This document shows positions 8,632 to 16,949 of a DNA stretch of 64,000 bases, in pieces. The DNA is taken from NCBI RefSeq assembly GCF_000787775.1, contig NZ_BBPM01000017.1, forward strand, positions 46,507 to 110,506, read 5' to 3'. The translations under genes and the position numbers were made by a program. The notes under the pieces are model-generated. The model ran no database searches. It was not told where the DNA came from and saw only the letters and a list, made by a program, of their open reading frames with translations. Origin of the DNA: Streptacidiphilus carbonis (GTDB lineage Bacteria > Actinomycetota > Actinomycetes > Streptomycetales > Streptomycetaceae). Each line of letters starts with the position of its first letter. The first letter of the stretch is position 1.

Positions 8632-10656
8632 ATGGCCCAGCAGCAGGCAACCGCGGGGGCGCCGGACAGAGCACCGATCGAGGAGAGCTCAGGCCGGGTC
8701 AGGCTGGTGTTCCTCGGCGTGATGCTGGGCATGTTCCTGGCCGCCCTCGACCAGACCATCGTCTCCACCGCGCTGCCCACCATCGTCGGCGACCTCGGCG
8801 GGGCCAACCACCTCTCCTGGGTGGTCACCGCCTACCTGCTCGCCGCCACCGCCACCACCCCGCTGTGGGGCAAGCTCGGCGACCTCTTCGGCCGCAAGTA
8901 CGTCTTCATCATCTGCATCGTCATCTTCCTGATCGGCTCGGCCCTCTGCGGCGTGTCGCAGAACATGCTCCAGCTGATCATCTTCCGGGCCCTGCAGGGC
9001 CTGGGCGGCGGCGGGCTGATGGTGCTGGCCATGGCGGTCATCGCGGACGTCGTGCCGCCCCGGGACCGGGGCCGCTACCAGGGCGTCATCGGCGCCGTCT
9101 TCGGCGTCTCCTCGGTGGTCGGACCGCTGCTCGGCGGCTTCCTGGTGGACAACCTCAACTGGCACTGGGTCTTCTACGTCAACCTGCCGGTCGGCATCGT
9201 CGCGCTGTTCGTGATCGCGACAGCGCTCAAGGCCAAGAACCCGGACGTCCGCCCGAAGATCGACTACCTGGGCACCTTCCTGCTGGCCGCCGCCTCCACC
9301 TGCCTGGTCCTGATCGCCAGCCTCGGCGGCACCACCTGGTCCTGGAACTCCGTCGAGGTGTGGGGCTGTGCCGTCGGCGCGGCCCTGCTGATCGGCGCCT
9401 TCATCCTGGTCGAGCAGCGGGTGGACGAGCCGGTGCTGCCGCTGCGGCTGTTCCGCAACCCGGTCTTCACGGTCTGCTCGGGCATGGGCTTCGTCATCGG
9501 CCTGTGCATGTTCGGCGCGCTGTCCTACATCCCGCTCTACATGCAGGTCGTCAACGGCAACTCGCCGACCGTCTCCGGGCTGCGGCTGCTGCCGATGATG
9601 GCGGGCGTGCTGATCACCTCGATCGGCACCGGCCAGCTGATCAGCAGGACCGGGAAGTACAAGATCTACCCGATCATGGGCACCGCGCTGACCGCGGTCT
9701 CCCTGGTGCTGCTGGCCCAGGTGGACGACACCACCAGCGACACGATCATGGGTCTGTACATGCTGATCCTGGGTCTGGGACTGGGCCTGGTGATGCAGGT
9801 GCTGATCATCGCGGTGCAGAACGCCACCGACTTCTCCGACCTCGGCACCGCGACCTCCGGCGTCACCTACTTCCGCTCGATCGGCGGCTCCTTCGGCGCG
9901 TCCATCTTCGGCACCGTGCTGAACAACCAGCTGAACCACAAGATCAGCTCGGCCCAGGCGAACGGCACCCTGTCGCCGCAGTTCCCGGCGAAGGAGGTGC
10001 TGGCCGACCCGACCATCGTGCACAAGGCGCCCGCCGCACAGCGACCGCTGCTGGAGCCGTTCCTGCACATCTACGCCGTCTCGCTGCAGACGGTCTACCT
10101 GGTTGCGGCCGCGATCGCGGTGATCGCCTTCCTGCTGGCGCTGTTCCTGCGCGAGGTGCCGCTGCGCACCTCGACCCGTACCGCGGAGAGCGGCGAGGCG
10201 GCCGGACTGCCGACCTTCCGCACCTCGGCCGAAGAGATCGAGGGCATGGTCACCCGGCTCTCCAGCCGCGAGAACATCTGGGAGCGCTACGGGCGGGCCA
10301 TCGACAGGGCCGGCCTCGACATCAGCGTGCCGATGGCCTACGGACTGTTCCGGCTGCACCACGCCGGTCCGGTGACGGTGGAGGAGATCTGCCGTCGCAA
10401 CAAGTTCAAGGCGGACGAGATCCGGCCCAAGCTGGACGCCATGGAGCAGTCGGGACGGATCCGGACGGACCCGGACGGGACGATCCGGCTGACCCCCCAG
10501 GGCGACGAGGTCATCACCAAGCTCAGTGAGGCACGACTCGCCCTGCTCAACGAGAAGTTGGAGGGCTGGTCGCCGGAGCAGCACGCAGAGCTGGTGGCGA
10601 TGCTGAGGGAGCTGGCGGACAACTCGATGGACGCCCCGGGACAGGTGATGAACTGA
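8632..10656 (+). CDS. MFS drug exporter (DHA2, 14 TM) with C-terminal winged-helix domain
   Basis: 674 residues, about 150 longer than usual DHA2 transporters. Residues 20-520 hold the exporter: motif A-like GKLGDLFGRKYVF, motif C-like GPLLGGFLVDNLNWHWVFYVN and the early acidic LDQTIVSTALP, all typical of EmrB/QacA proton antiporters. After the last helix, about residues 525-674 are soluble. They resemble a MarR-type winged helix: VPMAYGLFRLHHAGPVTVEEICRR (helix-turn-helix), a wing region GRIRTDPDGTIRLTPQGDEV and a terminal helix. The tail should face the cytoplasm. It might regulate pump or gene in response to drug; that is inference. The gene stands alone after a palindromic repeat. No adjacent regulator. 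Confidence 0.85.
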   Translation: MAQQQATAGAPDRAPIEESSGRVRLVFLGVMLGMFLAALDQTIVSTALPTIVGDLGGANHLSWVVTAYLLAATATTPLWGKLGDLFGRKYVFIICIVIFLIGSALCGVSQNMLQLIIFRALQGLGGGGLMVLAMAVIADVVPPRDRGRYQGVIGAVFGVSSVVGPLLGGFLVDNLNWHWVFYVNLPVGIVALFVIATALKAKNPDVRPKIDYLGTFLLAAASTCLVLIASLGGTTWSWNSVEVWGCAVGAALLIGAFILVEQRVDEPVLPLRLFRNPVFTVCSGMGFVIGLCMFGALSYIPLYMQVVNGNSPTVSGLRLLPMMAGVLITSIGTGQLISRTGKYKIYPIMGTALTAVSLVLLAQVDDTTSDTIMGLYMLILGLGLGLVMQVLIIAVQNATDFSDLGTATSGVTYFRSIGGSFGASIFGTVLNNQLNHKISSAQANGTLSPQFPAKEVLADPTIVHKAPAAQRPLLEPFLHIYAVSLQTVYLVAAAIAVIAFLLALFLREVPLRTSTRTAESGEAAGLPTFRTSAEEIEGMVTRLSSRENIWERYGRAIDRAGLDISVPMAYGLFRLHHAGPVTVEEICRRNKFKADEIRPKLDAMEQSGRIRTDPDGTIRLTPQGDEVITKLSEARLALLNEKLEGWSPEQHAELVAMLRELADNSMDAPGQVMN

Positions 10657-10767
10657 CGCTCCCGGCGCCCTGACCGCGACCGCATCGTTGTTCTCGCTGG
10701 ACACGGCTGCCACAGTGAACTGATGTCCTGCATAATCGTCCCCTGTTCGACTTGGCACAGGGAGCTG

Positions 10768-11772
10768 ATGGTGGGACAGATCTGCGGCAGATGCGGCCTG
10801 GCGTTGTCGAGCGGCGGCTGCGGCTGCCGTCCGGACGACGCCGAGACGGCGGTGCTGCCGGTCATCGGCGGCCCTGAGCTGGTACGTCCCTACGTGCACC
10901 CGGCCGACGCCGCCGACAACGCCGAAGCGCGGAACGAACCGGCGGCCCCCGGGACCGCCCTCGAACCCCTGCTCCCGGCCGCCCGCTATCTGCCGGCCAC
11001 CGCGCGGATGCCCGAACGGGGCGGCTCCGGGCATCACCGGGCCGAGCCGCGCGACAACCTGCCGGTGCTGCGCACCGCCCCGCTGCCGGCAGTCCGGCAC
11101 CGCGCGGGCCCCCCGAGCGCGGGGCGGCGCAGACGGCGCGGTCTGCTGATCGCCGCGGGTGCGCTGGCAGTGGCCGGTCTGGGAACCGTGGCGGCAGCCG
11201 TCCCGCACATATTCAACGGCGGCACCACGGACCAGTCGCTGCCGGGGCCCGGGGTGACCGTGGCGATGGCCTCGTCGGACCCGGACACCGCCACCGCGGA
11301 CGCCCCGTCCGCGTCCGCCGCCGCCACCTCCCCGTCGGCGGCGGCATCCGCCGCGGCGACCCGGCGCGCGGCGGCGCAGACCTCGACCTCCGCGCGTCCC
11401 GCACCGAGCTCGCCGCCCTCGCAGACCCGGTCGCAGTCGCAGTCGCAGTCGCGGAGCAGCAGCGCCTCGCCGAGCCCCACGCCGCCCAGCAGCACGCCGT
11501 CCGCCTCGGCCGCCGCGTCGGCGTCCGCCGCCCTGGCCGGCGGGTCGACCAGCCTCCAGTTCGGCGACTCCGGCTCGGCCGTGGCGACGCTGCAGTCGCA
11601 GTTGCGCGCGCTGTGGATCGACCCCGGCCTCAAGGTCGACGGCGACTACGGATCCCGTACCGAGCAGGATGTGGCGACGTTTCAGGTCTGGTTCGGCGTC
11701 CAGGGCGACCCCAGCGGCGTGTACGGGCCCAACTCCCAGGCCAAGATGGCCCAGCTGCAGCACCAGCACTGA
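10768..11772 (+). CDS. Membrane-anchored peptidoglycan-binding protein with N-terminal zinc-ribbon-like motif
   Basis: 334 residues from ATG 10768; GGAG at 10761-10764 fits either this ATG or the GTG at 10771. The N terminus has four cysteines (CGRCG...GGCGC), like a small zinc ribbon, on the cytoplasmic side. One transmembrane helix (GLLIAAGALAVAGLGTVAAAV, about residues 128-148) follows an Arg-rich stretch. A long Ser/Ala/Pro/Thr region then spans the wall. The C terminus (about 255-330) is a PG_binding_1 domain: LQFGDSGSAVATLQSQL...DGDYGSRTEQDVATFQ. It should attach to cell-wall peptidoglycan. There is no hydrolase domain, so an anchoring or sensing role is more likely than cell-wall cutting. 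Confidence 0.75.
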   Translation: MVGQICGRCGLALSSGGCGCRPDDAETAVLPVIGGPELVRPYVHPADAADNAEARNEPAAPGTALEPLLPAARYLPATARMPERGGSGHHRAEPRDNLPVLRTAPLPAVRHRAGPPSAGRRRRRGLLIAAGALAVAGLGTVAAAVPHIFNGGTTDQSLPGPGVTVAMASSDPDTATADAPSASAAATSPSAAASAAATRRAAAQTSTSARPAPSSPPSQTRSQSQSQSRSSSASPSPTPPSSTPSASAAASASAALAGGSTSLQFGDSGSAVATLQSQLRALWIDPGLKVDGDYGSRTEQDVATFQVWFGVQGDPSGVYGPNSQAKMAQLQHQH

Positions 11773-11812
11773 CCCGAGCCGACCCGCGCCGACCGCACCG
11801 GGCCGGGCGGCG

Positions 11813-12397
11813 TCAGCCGGTGATCGCACCGAACAGGCTGACGCCGGCCATTACGACCATGATGACGGCGGCCACCTTGGTGATCACCGCCAGCGGTACA
11901 TGCTTCATCAGCTTCTGGCCGCCCACGATCGCGATCGCCGCCACCGCGCACAGCCCCAGCCAGGAGCCCAGGAACACGGACAGCGGGTCCGCGTACTTCG
12001 CGGCCAGGTTCGCGGTGGTGATCTGGGTCAGGTCGCCGAACTCGGCGATCAGCACCATCAGGAAGCCCGCCCCGGCGACCCGCCAGAACCCGGTCGACCT
12101 GGGCTCCTTCACCGACTCGTCGTCCTCGTCCTCCTCCTTCTGCAGGAGCAGCATCAGCGCGCCGCCGAGGAACAGCAGGCCGACGACCAGCTCCACCCAG
12201 CGCTGCGGCAGCAGGGTGAGCAGACTGCCGGCCGCGACGGCCAGCGCGGCGTGGACCGCGAAGGCGGCGGCGATTCCGGCGAAGACATAGCTCGCGCGGT
12301 AGCGGGTGCCCAGGACCAGACTGGCCAGCGCCGTCTTGTCGGGCAGTTCGGCCAGGAAGATGATGCCGAACGTGATCGCCATGATGGTGATGTTCAC
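11813..12397 (-). CDS. TMEM165/GDT1 (UPF0016) family, probable Mn2+ exporter
   Basis: 194 residues, six predicted helices in two repeats. Each repeat carries the family's acidic motif: ELPDKT near residue 17 and EFGDLT near residue 121 (consensus E-x-G-D-K/R-T/S). An acidic loop (QKEEDEDDESVKE) separates the halves. Bacterial members export Mn2+. This fits the yybP-ykoY riboswitch in its 5' leader, a Mn2+ sensor. The start is taken as GTG 12397; ATG 12382 is an alternative. The gene is convergent with the peptidoglycan-binding gene. The second motif has Leu where Lys/Arg is usual. Confidence 0.88.
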   Translation of the reverse strand: MNITIMAITFGIIFLAELPDKTALASLVLGTRYRASYVFAGIAAAFAVHAALAVAAGSLLTLLPQRWVELVVGLLFLGGALMLLLQKEEDEDDESVKEPRSTGFWRVAGAGFLMVLIAEFGDLTQITTANLAAKYADPLSVFLGSWLGLCAVAAIAIVGGQKLMKHVPLAVITKVAAVIMVVMAGVSLFGAITG

Positions 12398-12461
12398 GGT
12401 GGTGTGCGTCCTTGGGAGGTCATGAGCGCTGCCCCGGCTTCATGATCCGTTCCCGGAGTCG

Positions 12462-12490
12462 CTTCGGCCCGGCAGGACTCGGGGCCGAAG
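12462..12490 (-). terminator. Hairpin in the leader of the GDT1-family gene
   Basis: CTTCGGCCC and GGGCCGAAG form a perfect 9-bp stem around an 11-base loop, between the riboswitch aptamer and the coding start. No U-tract follows. It could be the expression platform (a conditional terminator) of the riboswitch. Confidence 0.5.
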
Positions 12491-12549
12491 ACGTCCGCAT
12501 CCGTCGGGGTACGACGAGGCGGACGGGGAACCTGGAGTGACTGCGCGGC

Positions 12550-12668
12550 CGAAGGTCTCACCAGCACCAGCCGCCGTTGGACGCTCAGCGGTGCCCCGGG
12601 CGCCGGGCGGCCCGCGTGGAGCGGGGCTGCCGGTATGTCGACGGTCCGGTGGGGGCTACTCCCCTTCG
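12550..12668 (-). ncRNA. yybP-ykoY manganese riboswitch
   Basis: Read on the minus strand, the leader shows the aptamer's hallmark pieces in order: CGAAGGGGAGUAGC at the 5' end, GUCGACAUACCGG in the middle and GGUGAGACCUUCG at the 3' end. The outer CGAAGG (12663-12668) pairs exactly with CCUUCG (12550-12555) to form helix P1. The two conserved internal loops (GGGGAGUAG and the GACAUAC region) sit where Mn2+ is bound in known structures. It precedes a TMEM165/GDT1-family gene, one of the standard targets of this riboswitch class. Confidence 0.85.
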
Positions 12669-12730
12669 ATCAGCGACAAGCCTACCTGACATGCTCGACA
12701 ATCCATGCCCCCAAGGGTGAGGGTGAGGGT

Positions 12731-13717
12731 ATGGAGTACACCTCACTCGGCCGCACCGGCCTGTCCGTGTCCCGCCTGTGCCTGGGCACGATGAACTTCG
12801 GCCCGCTGACGGCCGAGACCGAAGCCCACCAGATCATGGATGCCGCCCACGAGAGCGGCATCAACTTCTTCGACACCGCCAACGTCTACGGATGGGGTGA
12901 GAACAAGGGCCGCACCGAGGAGATCGTCGGGACCTGGTTCGCGCAGGGCGGCGGACGCCGCGAGCGGACCGTGCTGGCCACCAAGCTCTACGGCCGGATG
13001 GCCCCGGACGGGGCGGCCCACTGGCCCAACGAGGACAAGCTGTCCGCGCTGAACATCCGCCGCGCGGTGGACGCCAGCCTCAAGCGGCTGCAGACCGACT
13101 ACATCGACCTCTACCAGATGCACCACGTCGACCGGGCGACTCCGTGGGAGGAGATCTGGCAGGCGATGGAGGTGCTGACCGCCCAGGGCAAGATCCTCTA
13201 CGTGGGCAGCAGCAACTTCGCCGGCTGGCACATCGCCACCGCGCAGGCGGCCGCGGCCAAGCGCAACTTCCTCGGCCTGGTCGCCGAGCAGTCCCTCTAC
13301 AACCTGCTGGCCCGCACCGTCGAACTGGAGGTGCTGCCCTCGGCCGAGTACCACGGCCTGGGCGTCATCCCCTGGTCCCCGCTCCAGGGCGGTCTGCTCG
13401 GCGGCGTGCTGCGCAAGGCCGGCGAGCAGGGCGGTCGCAGCGCCGACCGTGCCAAGAAGCTGTCGGCCGCCGAGCGCGACCAGCTGCAGGCGTACGAGGA
13501 CTTCTGCGACAAGCTGGGCCAGGAGCCCGGCACCGTCGCGCTGTCCTGGCTGCTGCACCAGCCGACCGTCACCGCTCCGATCATCGGACCGCGCACCCCC
13601 GGCCAGCTCGAAACCGCCCTCAAGGCGGTGGAGGTCAAGCTGGACCAGAGCGACCTCGACCGGCTGGACGAGATCTTCCCGGGCCACCGCACCGCCCCGG
13701 AGGACTACGCCTGGTAG
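12731..13717 (+). CDS. Aldo/keto reductase
   Basis: 328 residues. NADPH-dependent carbonyl reductase fold (TIM barrel). The tetrad is visible: Asp and Tyr in FDTANVYGWGENKGRTEE (about residues 46-63), Lys in LATKLYG and His in YQMHHVD. The C-terminal cofactor loop PIIGPRTPGQLE is typical. ATG 12731, after GGTGAGGGT, gives the canonical MEYTSLGRTGLSVS start; upstream in-frame codons lie over the riboswitch promoter region of the divergent gene. Closest in type to the AKR11/AKR12-like bacterial reductases. The physiological substrate is unknown. A strong hairpin downstream (13831-13866) should end the transcript. Confidence 0.88.
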   Translation: MEYTSLGRTGLSVSRLCLGTMNFGPLTAETEAHQIMDAAHESGINFFDTANVYGWGENKGRTEEIVGTWFAQGGGRRERTVLATKLYGRMAPDGAAHWPNEDKLSALNIRRAVDASLKRLQTDYIDLYQMHHVDRATPWEEIWQAMEVLTAQGKILYVGSSNFAGWHIATAQAAAAKRNFLGLVAEQSLYNLLARTVELEVLPSAEYHGLGVIPWSPLQGGLLGGVLRKAGEQGGRSADRAKKLSAAERDQLQAYEDFCDKLGQEPGTVALSWLLHQPTVTAPIIGPRTPGQLETALKAVEVKLDQSDLDRLDEIFPGHRTAPEDYAW

Positions 13718-13830
13718 CCGTGGCCGACACGGCGGCGGCAGCACAGGAGACCGGTAAGAGCACCACAGCCCGTTGACGCCCCGACAGGTGTGCAACGGGC
13801 TGGTCCGGGAGCTGATCACGGCCTCCGGGC

Positions 13831-13866
13831 ATGCCGGAGTCGGCCGACAGTGGCCGGCTCCGGCAT
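13831..13866 (+). terminator. Hairpin terminator after the aldo/keto reductase gene
   Basis: ATGCCGGAGTCGGCC and GGCCGGCTCCGGCAT form a 15-bp stem (one G-U pair) with loop GACAGT. A second perfect stem, GCCCGTTG/CAACGGGC, lies just before it (13768-13800). The following T-run is short (TTTCC). Confidence 0.7.
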
Positions 13867-13981
13867 TTCCATAGCGCACACACAGCCCGAGCGCCACGGT
13901 TCGCCCGTGTCATCGTTGTACGATCCGTCACGCCCGCCTACGTCATCGAGTCGGCGCATTCGACGATCACCGAGGTGGCGT

Positions 13982-15643
13982 GTGCCTCAGCAAGCAGATC
14001 TCAGCCTTCGGCCCCGGACCGTGAAGCGTCCCGGACCCGAATCCCGGCTGGCCCAGCGGACCGTGTGGGTGCTTCCCACCCTGGCGACGCTCCTCCTCGG
14101 CCTGTTCCAGTCGCCCCACCCCGAGCTGTGGCGGGACGAACTGGCGAGCGTCGACGCGTCCAGCCGCAGCATCGGCCAGCTGTTCGACCTGCTCGGCAAT
14201 GTCGACGCCTCAACCGGCTTCTACTACGTGGTCCTGCACTTCTGGACGGCGGTGTTCGGCGACTCGCCGGCCGTCCTGCGGCTGCCCTCGGTGCTGGCGA
14301 TGGCCGGCGCTGCCGCCTGTGTCGCGCTGACCGGCAGACGCCTCTTCGGGCGCTGGGCCGGGATCTGCGGGGGCCTGCTGTTCGCACTCGTCCCCAGCAT
14401 CTCCCGGTACGGCCAGGAGGCCCGCGCCTACGCTTTCGCCGTCTGCGCGGTGGCCCTGGCCACCCTGCTGCTGCTCCGTGCGTTGGACGGCGCGACGGCA
14501 CGGGTCCCGGACGAGCGGGCCCCGAGGATTCCCGAGCAGGGCCCGACGGACGTCCGCCGGAAGACGTCGTGGGGCCGCTGGGTCGGCTACGGCGCCGCGC
14601 TGCTGCTGATCGGGCTGTGCCACATCGTCGCGCTGGCCTGCCTGGCCGGGCATCTGGTGCTCCTGCTGCTGCACTGGCTCCGGACCCGCGACAACCGCGC
14701 GCTCCGCTGGTGGGCGGGCAATGTCGTGGCGGCCCTGGCGCTGCTGTCGCCGCTGGTGGTCCTCGGCCAGTCCCAGGTGGGCAACCAGCTCAACTGGCTG
14801 CAGGCGCCCAGCCTGGCGCATCCGGGGACGACCCTCAAGTGGATGCTCGCCTCGCTGTTCGCCTCGACCGGTGTCACCGTGCTCTTCCTCGTGCTGAGCC
14901 TGTTCGCGCTGCTGCTCCGGCGCCGCTACCGCGACCAGCTGCTCTTCGTGGTCGCGAGCGTGGTCCTGCCGATCCTCGCCATTCTGGTGATCTCCCGTCT
15001 GGGCACCTCCTACTGGCTCGGCCGCTATCTGATGTTCACCCTGCCGGCCTGGTCGGTCCTGGCCGGCGCGGGCACGATCGCGGTGGCACGGCTGCTCGCG
15101 GACCGGCTCGCCCCCGGCTCCCGCCGGGTCAGGCGACGCATCTTCGCCGGCGCCACCGCGCTGAGCGTCGCCGTCGCCGTCCTGGTCGGCTACTCGGACC
15201 AGGCCGCGATTCGCTCCTACACCTCGCACAGCGACACCCTGTACCCGAGGATCTGGCCGGGCTCCGACTGGGACTACCAGGGAGTGGCGCGGGTGCTGAA
15301 GCAGCACGCCCGATCCGGGGACGGCGTCTACTACGGCGGGTCCCCCATCTACTTCGCGGGCGCCGGCGTCGAGTTCTACCTCGACGGCGCAGTGCGGCTG
15401 GACCAGTTCCTGGTGACCCGACCGGCCGCCGAGACCGGCAGCTACAGCCCGGGCTACTGCACCGACGTCTCGGCCTGCGTCGCCAAGGCTCCCGACCGGG
15501 TGTGGCTGGTCACCGCACCCGACCGGCCGGGGCCGGAGGACTCGAAGGCCCTGCGTGCACTGCTGGGGTCGGGTACGTTCAAGGTCACCGCCCGGTACTC
15601 GATGGACAACGTGGTCCTGACCCTCGTGGAGCGAAAGGGCTGA
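13982..15643 (+). CDS. Glycosyltransferase family 39-like membrane protein
   Basis: 553 residues from GTG 13982, preceded by GAGG at a suitable distance. The protein has about ten transmembrane segments. The first periplasmic-type loop carries the catalytic acid motif in HPELWRDELASVD, near residue 45, followed by GFYYVVLHFWTAVFG. This is the arrangement of ArnT/PMT-type lipid-linked sugar transferases. A long soluble C-terminal region (about residues 410-553) follows the last helix. These enzymes move a sugar from a polyprenyl phosphate to protein or lipid on the outer face; donor and acceptor are unknown here. It ends 4 bp before the DUF1697 gene, so they are probably co-transcribed. Confidence 0.78.
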   Translation: MPQQADLSLRPRTVKRPGPESRLAQRTVWVLPTLATLLLGLFQSPHPELWRDELASVDASSRSIGQLFDLLGNVDASTGFYYVVLHFWTAVFGDSPAVLRLPSVLAMAGAAACVALTGRRLFGRWAGICGGLLFALVPSISRYGQEARAYAFAVCAVALATLLLLRALDGATARVPDERAPRIPEQGPTDVRRKTSWGRWVGYGAALLLIGLCHIVALACLAGHLVLLLLHWLRTRDNRALRWWAGNVVAALALLSPLVVLGQSQVGNQLNWLQAPSLAHPGTTLKWMLASLFASTGVTVLFLVLSLFALLLRRRYRDQLLFVVASVVLPILAILVISRLGTSYWLGRYLMFTLPAWSVLAGAGTIAVARLLADRLAPGSRRVRRRIFAGATALSVAVAVLVGYSDQAAIRSYTSHSDTLYPRIWPGSDWDYQGVARVLKQHARSGDGVYYGGSPIYFAGAGVEFYLDGAVRLDQFLVTRPAAETGSYSPGYCTDVSACVAKAPDRVWLVTAPDRPGPEDSKALRALLGSGTFKVTARYSMDNVVLTLVERKG

Positions 15644-15647
15644 CACC

Positions 15648-16219
15648 ATGGCCGACCGCACCGACCCCGGCCCGTACATCGCCTTCCTGCGGGCGGTCAA
15701 CGTCGGCGGCCGCAAGGCGCCGATGGCCACGGTGCGTGAGCTGTTCGGCGAGCTGGGACTGAAGGACGTCCGCTCCTACATCGCCAGCGGCAACGTCTTC
15801 TTCCGACCGGCGGACACCGGGCGCGGCGCCGTCGACCGCTCCGCGCTGACCTCGTCCATCGAGGCCCAGCTCGCCGAGGGGCTCGGCTTCGAGGTGCCGG
15901 TGATGGTCAGGACCGCCGGCGAACTGGAGGCGGCCCTGTCAGCCGCCCCGTTCGACGGAATCGAGGTCGCCCCGGAGATCCGCCTGAGCCTGGCCTTCAG
16001 CTCACAGCCGCTGACGGGCCTTCAACTCCCGCAGCGCTCCCCAAGGGCGACTGGGAGATCCTCGGGGCGACCGCGGGGGAACTCTTCGTGGTCCTGCACC
16101 TGCCCAACGGCCGTATGGAGGGCAACCCGATGGCCTCCATCGAGAAGACCCTCGGCGTACGGCTCACCTCCCGCTTCCACCACACCGCCGCGAAGATCCT
16201 GGCAGCGGCCCGGGGGTAG
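15648..16219 (+). pseudogene. DUF1697 family protein, frameshifted
   Basis: The first about 128 codons encode a normal DUF1697 N terminus: YIAFLRAVNVGGRKAPMA, ELGLKDVRSYIASGNVFF, VPVMVRTAGEL. Near 16033-16040 the homology jumps to another frame, where the family's C terminus continues without a break: PKGDWEILGATAGELFVV, MEGNPMASIEKTLGVRLTSRFHHT, stop at 16217-16219. One missing base (for example a G in the CAGCGCTCC stretch) explains it. Unrepaired, translation runs on in the first frame to 16313 with an unrelated Arg/Ser-rich end. This is either a real recent inactivation or a sequencing error. The family's function is unknown. Confidence 0.85.
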
Positions 16220-16250
16220 CCGTTCGGCTCCGGCGTGTGCCTGGCAGGTC

Positions 16251-16332
16251 GCGCAGTGCCCCGCGCCGCTGATAGTGCGACTTACTCACCATGGTCCAGT
16301 TGCAGGACCATAGGGGCGCGGGGAACTGCGCG
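16251..16332. repeat. Dispersed palindromic intergenic element, copy 2
   Basis: Left arm GCGCAGTGCCCCGCGCCGCT and right arm AGGGGCGCGGGGAACTGCGC pair with a few mismatches, so this copy is slightly eroded. It lies between the convergent DUF1697 and MarR genes. Confidence 0.8.
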
Positions 16333-16375
16333 CCCAGCCCGGACGTCCCGCAGCCGAGCTCCGGCAGAAGTCCTG

Positions 16376-16810
16376 CTAACCCTCGACCGCCTCCCGGATC
16401 ACAGCCAAAAGCTCCCGCAACCTCTCCCGATCCGCCGCATCCAACCCCCGCGTCGCCGCCGCCAGCGCCTCCCGGTCCACCGCCTCCGCCTCCAGGTGCC
16501 GCTCGCGGCCGACCTCCGTCAGCGTCAGCAGGAACGCCCTGCGGTCGACCGGGTGGCGCACCCGCGCCACCAGCCCCTCCCGCTCCAGACTGTCCACCAC
16601 CGTGGTGGTGGTCCGCGCGGCCACGCCCAGCATCTCGCTGAGATCCCGCATCCGCAGCGGCTCCGGGGACGCCGCCAGCATCCGCATGGCCCGCACCCGG
16701 GCCACCGACGCGCCGCACTCCCGCAGCCGCGCGTCGGTGAAGGCGCGCAGCCGCACCGTGGTCGCGAAGAGCTCGTCCACCAGGATGTCGCTGCTGCCGG
16801 GTGCCTTCAT
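16376..16810 (-). CDS. MarR family transcriptional regulator
   Basis: 144 residues from ATG 16810, which has AAAAGGGG seven bases upstream; upstream in-frame starts add an unrelated 47-residue leader over the promoter region. Winged helix-turn-helix: ARVRAMRMLAASPEPLRMRDLSE (HTH start), LGVAARTTTTVVDSLEREGLV (recognition helix), then the wing HPVDRRAFLLTLTEVGRE with the family's conserved Asp-Arg-Arg. Divergent from a DHA2 exporter, with a near-palindrome between them. It most likely represses the exporter and itself and is released by a small aromatic or drug ligand. Confidence 0.88.
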   Translation of the reverse strand: MKAPGSSDILVDELFATTVRLRAFTDARLRECGASVARVRAMRMLAASPEPLRMRDLSEMLGVAARTTTTVVDSLEREGLVARVRHPVDRRAFLLTLTEVGRERHLEAEAVDREALAAATRGLDAADRERLRELLAVIREAVEG

Positions 16811-16867
16811 CAGCACGCCCCTTTTCTGCATCCGCTTCTTGGCGCGAAAAATCTTGTGAGCACGCAC

Positions 16868-16890
16868 ATAGTGAGTATGCTCAGTACTAT
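16868..16890. promoter_or_regulatory. Putative MarR operator and exporter promoter
   Basis: ATAGT...ACTAT forms the outer arms of a 23-bp imperfect inverted repeat, and TGAG-TATG-CTCA lies inside it. It overlaps a plausible plus-strand promoter, TTGTGA (16854-16859) and TATGCT (16876-16881) with a 16-bp spacer, 70 bp before the exporter start. Binding here would block both divergent genes. Confidence 0.5.
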
Positions 16891-16949
16891 GTTCCTGCGC
16901 TGACACTGCCGTCACGATCATCCACCATGCGCCCACAGGACCGTTCCCC

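Noticed and set aside
8689-11829. 1046-codon open frame opposite the DHA2 exporter and peptidoglycan-binding genes
   Set aside because: Antisense shadow with no domain; runs across two real genes.
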